From an uncultured Clostridia bacterium (GTDB lineage: Bacteria; Bacillota; Clostridia; Oscillospirales; Ruminococcaceae): a stretch of DNA of 64,000 nt. The notes below the pieces were generated by a model that had not been told where the DNA came from, ran no database searches, and saw nothing but the letters and a program-made list of their open reading frames with translations. The stretch is taken from contig CANPYR010000002.1 of NCBI GenBank assembly GCA_947588805.1, forward strand, positions 1 to 64,000, in the 5' to 3' direction. A program made the position numbers and the translations under genes. Positions 58,666 to 64,000 of this stretch are shown one piece after another; within the stretch, counting starts at the first letter, position 1; every line of letters starts with the position of its first letter.

Positions 58666-60339
58666 ATGCTGAAGGAGCTTCATATAGAGAACCTTGCGGT
58701 AATAGAAAACGCGACGATAGAGCTCGGCCCGCGCCTTAACGTGTTTACAGGCGAGACGGGCGCCGGAAAGTCTATCCTGATAGGCGGTATAAACGCGGTC
58801 CTCGGCCAGAGAGTTTCAAGGGAAATAGTCCGTGCGGGAGCGGAAAAAGCTTATGTTTCGGCAGTTTTTACCGATATCCCAGAGGAAGCCGTAAATAAGC
58901 TGAAAGAGCTTGGGATAGAGCCGGAGGACGAGCTGATAGTCTCGCGTGAAATATCACAGGACGGCAGGGGAGCGGCAAGGATAAATTCCCGCGCAGTAAG
59001 CGTTTCGGCGCTCAGGGAGCTCGGAAATCTTCTTATAAACATCCACGGTCAGCACGACAGCCAGATACTTTTGGACCCCTCTAAGCATCTTGAAATACTT
59101 GACGGATACGCCATGACCGACGAGGTTCTTGAGGACTACAGGGCTTCCTTCAGGGAGCTTCAGCTCACCGCGAGGGAGATGTCAAGAATAAGCAGGTCCG
59201 ACCGCGAGACAAAGGCGAGAGCGGAATATCTTAAATCCGTAATAAAAGAGATCGAGCCGCTTAAACCCGAGCCGGGCGAGGACATAGCTGTAGAAGAGAA
59301 ATTCAGACTTCTTGACAATTCCGTAGAGCTTTCTAAAGCTTTGCACACGGCTTCGCTGCTTCTTTCGGGAGACGATGAGACGGACGGCGCTACAGAAGCC
59401 GTAAGATCCGCGCTTGATGAAATAAAAAGCTCAGAAGATATTTTTTCTGATCTTAAACCGTATGCCGAAAGGCTCGCTTCCGCGGAGATCGAGCTTTCGG
59501 ATATCGCCGACGGGCTCGAGAGACTTTGCGAGTCATTGGATATCGATCCCGCGGAATATGAAAGACTTTCACAGCGCAGAGACGATCTTACAAGGATAAA
59601 AAGAAAATACGGTCCCGAGCTTTCGGACGTAATAGAGCTCTGCGAAAAATCTCGCGAGGAGCTTACGAAGATCTCGGGCTCAGAGCTTGAGCTTGAAGAG
59701 CTTGCAAGAAAAAAATCGGAGCTTTTAGCTGTCGCTTCAAAGAAGGCTGAAAATCTCAGCCGTCTCAGAGAAGAAGCCGCAAAGCGATTCCGCGAACAGG
59801 TAGAAAACGAGCTGAGATTTCTTAATATGCCGGACGTGAGGATAGAAATGCGGCTCGAAAGAGGAAAGCTTACCGGAAACGGCATGGACGGAGCGGAGCT
59901 TTTGATATCCTCAAACAGGGGAGAAGAGCCGAAGCCTGTGGCGAAGATAGCGTCGGGCGGCGAGCTTTCGAGGATAATGCTCGCGCTTAAAAGCGTTATA
60001 TCCGACCGCGACTCTATCCCGACGATGATCTTTGACGAGATAGACGCGGGAGTGAGCGGACGCGCGGCCCAAAAGATCGGTATCAAGCTCCGGGAGATAT
60101 CAAGAAAGCGCCAGGTGCTCTGCGTAACTCACCTCGCTCAGATAGCGATAGTCGGAGACGATCATATACTTATAGAAAAATCCAGCGGCGAGCATAGAAC
60201 CACCACCGAAATAAAACCGCTTGATTTCAAAGGCAGAACGCTCGAGATAGCAAGGATTCTCGGCGGGGACAATATCACCGAAACGGTGCTTAAAGACGCG
60301 GAAGAACAGCTTAGATCCGCGCTGGAAGGAGTAAAATAA
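58666..60339 (+). CDS. recN: DNA repair protein RecN
   Basis: 557 residues. SMC-like ATPase of double-strand break repair. Walker A GETGAGKSILIGG; INSRAVSVSALRELG; IHGQHDSQILLDPSKHL is the RecN signature; long coiled coils (about 160-345); signature KIASGGELSRIMLALK and Walker B TMIFDEIDAGVSG; CVTHLAQIA at the end. GGAAGTACGG before the ATG. In B. subtilis spoIVB and spo0A follow; here they do not. Confidence 0.97.
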   Translation: MLKELHIENLAVIENATIELGPRLNVFTGETGAGKSILIGGINAVLGQRVSREIVRAGAEKAYVSAVFTDIPEEAVNKLKELGIEPEDELIVSREISQDGRGAARINSRAVSVSALRELGNLLINIHGQHDSQILLDPSKHLEILDGYAMTDEVLEDYRASFRELQLTAREMSRISRSDRETKARAEYLKSVIKEIEPLKPEPGEDIAVEEKFRLLDNSVELSKALHTASLLLSGDDETDGATEAVRSALDEIKSSEDIFSDLKPYAERLASAEIELSDIADGLERLCESLDIDPAEYERLSQRRDDLTRIKRKYGPELSDVIELCEKSREELTKISGSELELEELARKKSELLAVASKKAENLSRLREEAAKRFREQVENELRFLNMPDVRIEMRLERGKLTGNGMDGAELLISSNRGEEPKPVAKIASGGELSRIMLALKSVISDRDSIPTMIFDEIDAGVSGRAAQKIGIKLREISRKRQVLCVTHLAQIAIVGDDHILIEKSSGEHRTTTEIKPLDFKGRTLEIARILGGDNITETVLKDAEEQLRSALEGVK

Positions 60340-60881
60340 TGATTTTGGTATATCTTGCAAACGGCTACGAGGAAATAGAAGCTCTTTCGCCCGTTGACTG
60401 CTTAAGAAGATGCGAAAAAGAGGTAAAGACCGTAGGAGTTAATTCAAGAGCCGCGACCGGTTCCCACGGCATAACGGTTTTTTGCGACCTCATCGCCGAG
60501 GAAGTAATTCTTGACGGAAGCATAGAAATGATCATACTTCCTGGAGGAATGCCGGGAACGTTGAATCTTGAAAAATCGCCCTACGTTCAAAAAGCCATAG
60601 ACTATTGCGCCGAAAACGGTATCCCGATAGCCGCTATATGCGCGGCTCCGTCCGTTTTGGGGCATAAGGGACTTTTGAAGGGCAAGAAAGCGACCTGCTA
60701 TCCCGGTTTTGAGGACCAGCTTATAGGCGCGGAATTTGTCGATACCGCCGCAGTAACCGACGGAAAGATAATCACAGCCTGCGGAATGGGCTCCGCGCTT
60801 GAATTTTCGTATGAGATCGTCAGTACGCTGTTTAACGCCGAGCGCGCGGAAAAGCTGATGAAAGCGCTCAATAAGAAGTGA
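60339..60881 (+). CDS. DJ-1/PfpI family protein
   Basis: 180 residues. Class I glutamine-amidotransferase-like DJ-1 fold: VYLANGYEEIEALSPVDCLRR (with the acidic residue that pairs with the nucleophile), ILPGGMPGTLNLEKS, AICAAPSVLGHKGLLKGK (nucleophile elbow Cys) and TACGMGSALEFSYEIV. It resembles the YajL/ThiJ subgroup; roles proposed for the subgroup include chaperone, glyoxalase and protein deglycase, all debated. Its ATG overlaps the recN stop by one base. Confidence 0.93.
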   Translation: MILVYLANGYEEIEALSPVDCLRRCEKEVKTVGVNSRAATGSHGITVFCDLIAEEVILDGSIEMIILPGGMPGTLNLEKSPYVQKAIDYCAENGIPIAAICAAPSVLGHKGLLKGKKATCYPGFEDQLIGAEFVDTAAVTDGKIITACGMGSALEFSYEIVSTLFNAERAEKLMKALNKK

Positions 60882-60901
60882 TGAAAGTGAAAGGATAAAA
60901 A

Positions 60902-62206
60902 ATGAGAGACGACATCTTTGATACCTACCTCCGTTCGATCATGAACAAGAGCGACCGAAAGAAGGAAGGGACAGAGGAAAATACCGAAACCGCAAGCTCA
61001 GGATCCGATCTGCCGGACGGGGTCGAGAACGAGACCGAAGGCGGTACGATAAGCTTTGAAAAGGGTTCGGTCATAGCGACCGACGAGCGCTTAAAGCCGG
61101 CGGCGCAGGAGGAGATCATCCGGCCTGTTATCAGAGGAAAGCGCAAAAGAATAAGAAAAGCGAACTATTCCGCATACGGCGGTATAGTCCTTGCCACGCT
61201 CGTTATCTGCTGTTCGATCATTATTTCGCTCTTTGTTATCGTAGTAGGGCGGGATTTTCTCGGGATAGATACCGACGAAAACAGGTTCACGCTTTATATA
61301 GAATCCAACTGGACGATATCGGATATCGCAGACTATCTTTATGAAAACGGGATAATCCAGTACCCCAAGCTCTTCACGCAGTACGCGAAGCTTCAGGTAG
61401 GGGACGGAGCGGTTTATCCCGGAGATATCGAGGTAAAGCGTTCTATGAGCTATCCTGAACTTATAGAAGCGCTTTCCGAAGCTCGCGACGTTCTTCCTAC
61501 GGTTACGGTAACATTCACCGAGGGCCTTACGATAGACGACTGCGCGCGGATTCTTGAAGAGAACGAAGTCTGCTCCGCCGACGAATTCATCTTCGCATTT
61601 AATACAAACATATACGGCTTTGACTTTGAATCCCATGTCAGCTCGTCGGGAATGAAATATTATAAGTATGAGGGATATCTTTTCCCGGATACCTACGAAT
61701 TCTACGTCGGAGATTCGGTCTATAATATCGTGAGAAAGATCAAGGAGCGCACCGACGAGATAATGAACGCGGACTTTATCCGCGAATGCCAGGACGCCGG
61801 AAGGACAGTCGAAGAGGTCATAACTATGGCTTCCATTCTTCAGCTTGAGTCGGGAGTCGGCGAAGAGATGAAAAATATCGCTTCGGTATTCTATAACCGT
61901 CTCGAGCACCCGGATATCTATCCGAGACTCCAGACCGACGCGACCAACAAATATATCGAAGTCATCAAGAAAGGCTCGATGGTAGAGCTTCAGGAAATGA
62001 TAGACGCGTACGATACCTACGTCTGCCAGGGACTTCCCGCCGGACCTATCTGCAATCCCGGAAAGGAAGCTATAGACGCGGCGCTTCATCCGAATGAAAC
62101 GAATTATTACTTCTTCTGCTCGAGCGCCGAGACCGGAGAATTCTATTACGCCGAGACATATGCGGAACATCAGGAAAATATAAAAGCGGCGGGGCTTGAG
62201 GTATGA
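60902..62206 (+). CDS. mltG: Endolytic transglycosylase MltG
   Basis: 434 residues. A cytoplasmic, acidic N-terminus (about 1-80), one membrane helix (about 92-117) and an extracellular YceG domain: NWTISDIADYLYENGIIQYP (LysM-like), TFTEGLTIDDCARILEENE, MASILQLESGVGEEMKNIASV (catalytic Glu), YPRLQTDATNKY and LPAGPICNPGKEAIDAAL. Cuts nascent glycan strands and sets chain length at the membrane. AAAGGATAAAA before the ATG. It overlaps the U32 gene by ATGA. Confidence 0.96.
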   Translation: MRDDIFDTYLRSIMNKSDRKKEGTEENTETASSGSDLPDGVENETEGGTISFEKGSVIATDERLKPAAQEEIIRPVIRGKRKRIRKANYSAYGGIVLATLVICCSIIISLFVIVVGRDFLGIDTDENRFTLYIESNWTISDIADYLYENGIIQYPKLFTQYAKLQVGDGAVYPGDIEVKRSMSYPELIEALSEARDVLPTVTVTFTEGLTIDDCARILEENEVCSADEFIFAFNTNIYGFDFESHVSSSGMKYYKYEGYLFPDTYEFYVGDSVYNIVRKIKERTDEIMNADFIRECQDAGRTVEEVITMASILQLESGVGEEMKNIASVFYNRLEHPDIYPRLQTDATNKYIEVIKKGSMVELQEMIDAYDTYVCQGLPAGPICNPGKEAIDAALHPNETNYYFFCSSAETGEFYYAETYAEHQENIKAAGLEV

Positions 62207-63432
62207 ATACTTTATTAAAGCCGGAGGTCTTATCTCCCGCCGGCGATCCCGAAAGCTTAAGACTTGCGCTTATGTACGGCGCGGACGCGGTGTATCTTGC
62301 AAAAAAGAGCTTCGGAATGCGCTCGGCTCCGGATAATTTTTCTCAGGAGGAGCTTGAAGCGGCGTGTAATCTCGCCCACGGTCTCGGGAAAAAGATTTAT
62401 CTTACCTGCAACACTCTCCCCGAAAACCGCGAGATAGATCAGCTGGAGGAATTCGCGGCTCAGGCAAAAGCTGCGGGCGTGGACGCGTTCATAGTCAGCG
62501 ATATAGGCGTTATGGCGCTCTTAAAGGAATACGCTCCGGAAATAGATATCCATATCTCCACACAGGCCGGAACGGTAAATTATGCTTCCGCGCGAGAGTT
62601 TTATAAAATGGGCGCGAAAAGAACGGTGCTTGCAAGAGAGCTCAGCATAGATGAAATTAAAACGATAAGGGATAAAACCCCGCCCGAGCTTGAAATAGAA
62701 GCTTTTGTGCACGGCGCGATGTGCGTATCGTTTTCCGGAAGATGTCTTTTGTCTCAGTACCTGACCGGAAGAAACGCAAACCGCGGAGAATGCGCCCAGC
62801 CCTGCAGGTGGAGCTACGCTCTTACCGAAAAAACCCGCGAGGGGACGTATTTCCCGATATTTGAGGACGACGGCGGGACATACATTCTTAACGCTAAGGA
62901 TCTTAACATGATAAGGAACCTTGAGGAACTCAGAAACGCGGGAATATCAAGCTTTAAGATCGAAGGCAGAGCGAAGTCGTCATATTATACCGCAGTAATA
63001 ACAAACGCTTACAGGGCGGCGGCAGATTTTATAGCCGAAAATCCCGGAAAACCCGTTCCGGAGTGGATAGTCTCGGAGACCGAGAAGGTATCCCACAGAG
63101 AATACTCCACAGGCTTTTACTTCAAGGATATGCCCCCCGGACAGAACTATCTTGACGGAGGTTATATAAGACGGTACGACGTATGCGCGATCGTATTGAA
63201 ATACAGCGACGGCTGGTGTGAAATATCCGAAAGAAACCGCTTTTTCAAGGGAGACGAGCTTGAAGCTATCATCCCCGGAAGGGAGCCGGTGAAATTCAGA
63301 GTCAGAGAAATAACCGATCCTGACGGCCTTAGCGCTGAATCCGCAAACAAGGCCGCCGGGATATACAGAATTACGTGCGAATACCGTCTTTCGCCGGGAA
63401 CGGTACTGAGAATCAACAAAGAAAGGGTGTAG
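62203..63432 (+). CDS. U32-family peptidase (RlhA/TrhP-like)
   Basis: 409 residues. The N-terminus LLKPEVLSPAGDPESLRLAL starts a TIM-barrel; the U32 signature EAFVHGAMCVSFSGRCLLS is complete, with Cys residues in GECAQPCRWSY that would coordinate iron-sulfur. Members make hydroxycytidine or hydroxyuridine in RNA using prephenate-derived oxygen, and others are called collagenase-like peptidases. Which tRNA or rRNA site is modified cannot be read here. It is coupled to mltG, a common arrangement in Clostridia. Confidence 0.93.
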   Translation: MNTLLKPEVLSPAGDPESLRLALMYGADAVYLAKKSFGMRSAPDNFSQEELEAACNLAHGLGKKIYLTCNTLPENREIDQLEEFAAQAKAAGVDAFIVSDIGVMALLKEYAPEIDIHISTQAGTVNYASAREFYKMGAKRTVLARELSIDEIKTIRDKTPPELEIEAFVHGAMCVSFSGRCLLSQYLTGRNANRGECAQPCRWSYALTEKTREGTYFPIFEDDGGTYILNAKDLNMIRNLEELRNAGISSFKIEGRAKSSYYTAVITNAYRAAADFIAENPGKPVPEWIVSETEKVSHREYSTGFYFKDMPPGQNYLDGGYIRRYDVCAIVLKYSDGWCEISERNRFFKGDELEAIIPGREPVKFRVREITDPDGLSAESANKAAGIYRITCEYRLSPGTVLRINKERV

Positions 63433-63440
63433 TTGTTATT

Positions 63441-64000
63441 ATGAATATGTATCCGCTTATACTGAAAGCGCCGCTTAAGGATTATATCTGGGGAGGTCAG
63501 AGACTTAAAACGGAATACGGCTTTGAAACCGACCTTGAAAGGGTATCGGAGGCATGGGTGCTCTCCTGCCACAAGGACGGCGAATCGGTTGTCATGAACG
63601 GCGAGCACGCCGGTAAAAAGCTTTCGGAGGTTATAAAGCTCTGGGGCGACGCGGCGATAGGGAGCAGAGCTTCGGAATTTTCCTATTTTCCTCTTCTGAT
63701 AAAGCTTATCGACGCTCACGACAGGCTTTCCCTGCAGGTACATCCGAACGACGAATACGCGCTTAGAGTCGAAGGGGAATACGGAAAGACCGAGATGTGG
63801 TATGTGGTAGACTGCGAGCCGGGCGCGGAGCTTATCTACGGGATGAAGAAAAAAATAGATAAGGAAGAATTCAGCCGCAGAGTCCGCGACAATACGGTAG
63901 ACGAGGTCTGCAACCATGTGAAGGTCAAGAAGGGCGACGTGTTCTTTATCCCCGCCGGGACGCTTCACGCCATCGGCAAGGGGATCCTTATAGCCGAGGT
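63441..64000 (+). CDS. manA: Mannose-6-phosphate isomerase, class I (partial, runs off the end)
   Basis: The first 186 or so residues; the gene continues past the window. It interconverts fructose-6-phosphate and mannose-6-phosphate using zinc. MYPLILKAPLKDYIWGG is the typical opening; LSLQVHPNDEYALR has the zinc-binding QxHP; GKTEMWYVVDCEPGAEL holds the conserved Glu; FFIPAGTLHAIGKGI the last His. The ATG at 63441 is preceded by GAAAGGGTG at a longer spacing. Confidence 0.92.
   Translation, partial: MNMYPLILKAPLKDYIWGGQRLKTEYGFETDLERVSEAWVLSCHKDGESVVMNGEHAGKKLSEVIKLWGDAAIGSRASEFSYFPLLIKLIDAHDRLSLQVHPNDEYALRVEGEYGKTEMWYVVDCEPGAELIYGMKKKIDKEEFSRRVRDNTVDEVCNHVKVKKGDVFFIPAGTLHAIGKGILIAE

Noticed and set aside
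59160..60086. 308-codon minus-strand open frame inside recN
   Set aside because: Serine-rich shadow of the coiled-coil coding strand (Glu/Leu/Lys codons read in antisense); recN is unmistakable on the plus strand.
61091..62170. 359-codon minus-strand open frame inside mltG
   Set aside because: Antisense shadow; no ribosome site, and mltG has full domain support on the other strand.
63162..63968. 268-codon minus-strand open frame spanning the U32 end and manA start
   Set aside because: It crosses two well-supported genes and carries no recognisable motif; an antisense shadow.

Overview
The window is a gene-dense, moderate-GC chromosomal segment of an endospore-forming member of the Clostridia. 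It best fits an Oscillospiraceae/Ruminococcaceae-type gut lineage, although no 16S gene is present to prove that. Three things support this. Sporulation loci are intact (spoIIGA-sigE-sigG and spoIIIAA-AH). IspH is fused to ribosomal protein S1, a clostridial arrangement. The gene orders tepA-ylzJ-(uppP)-ftsK and spoIIIA-asp23-nusB-xseA-xseB-ispA-dxs-tlyA-nadK-argR-recN are recognisable Firmicute chromosome backbone. I see no prophage, plasmid, CRISPR, tRNA or rRNA genes.

Layout: (1) 1-1.6 kb, minus strand: an operon of three paralogous small membrane proteins (DUF6442 type), an XRE repressor and a HAD hydrolase cut by the window edge. It is driven by a perfect-consensus promoter overlaid by two palindromic operators. 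(2) 1.6-2.45 kb: short repeats, a small membrane protein, a bidirectional terminator and an internally deleted GyrI-like pseudogene. (3) 2.45-6.6 kb, minus strand: an aconitase / small membrane protein / TraX-like / isocitrate dehydrogenase operon making 2-oxoglutarate and NADPH. (4) 6.8-18 kb, plus strand: TepA, YlzJ-like, UppP, FtsK/SpoIIIE, a ComEC-like metallo-hydrolase with a DUF3006 partner, an RpiR regulator, a BaiN-like flavoprotein, a Cmk-PlsC fusion and an IspH-S1 fusion. (5) 18-32.5 kb: YraN, ThrC, trigger factor, ClpP, ClpX, RarA, an S1-domain protein (minus strand), a radical SAM protein, PrfA, Sua5, CoaE, a lytic transglycosylase and an M18 aminopeptidase. (6) 32.6-35.1 kb: the spoIIG cluster. 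(7) 35.2-45.8 kb: a lipoprotein, a tyrosine T-box with tyrS, two large cell-wall proteins carrying GHL10-type domains (one fused to an amidase), NfnAB, YajC and a TIGR04086-like membrane protein. (8) 45.9-60.3 kb: the spoIIIA operon running into the nusB-recN housekeeping block. (9) 60.3-64 kb: a DJ-1 family protein, MltG, a U32 peptidase and the start of a mannose-6-phosphate isomerase.

The least expected content is non-coding. A foldback element of about 171 bp with terminal inverted repeats occurs twice in opposite orientation. One copy lies inside the tyrS leader, downstream of the T-box terminator. The second copy is flanked by a perfect CTAA duplication. Other notable structures are a perfect Shine-Dalgarno and ATG at the exact IspH/S1 junction, a hairpin whose 3' arm is the ribosome binding site of the TIGR04086-like gene and whose loop holds a Fur-box-like core, a palindrome on the aconitase promoter, and an inverted repeat that pairs the tepA start codon.

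Gene starts were chosen by Shine-Dalgarno spacing and family length. Family names come from recognising motifs and overall sequence, not from database searches. Promoters were called by eye from -35/-10 matches with 14-18 bp spacing.
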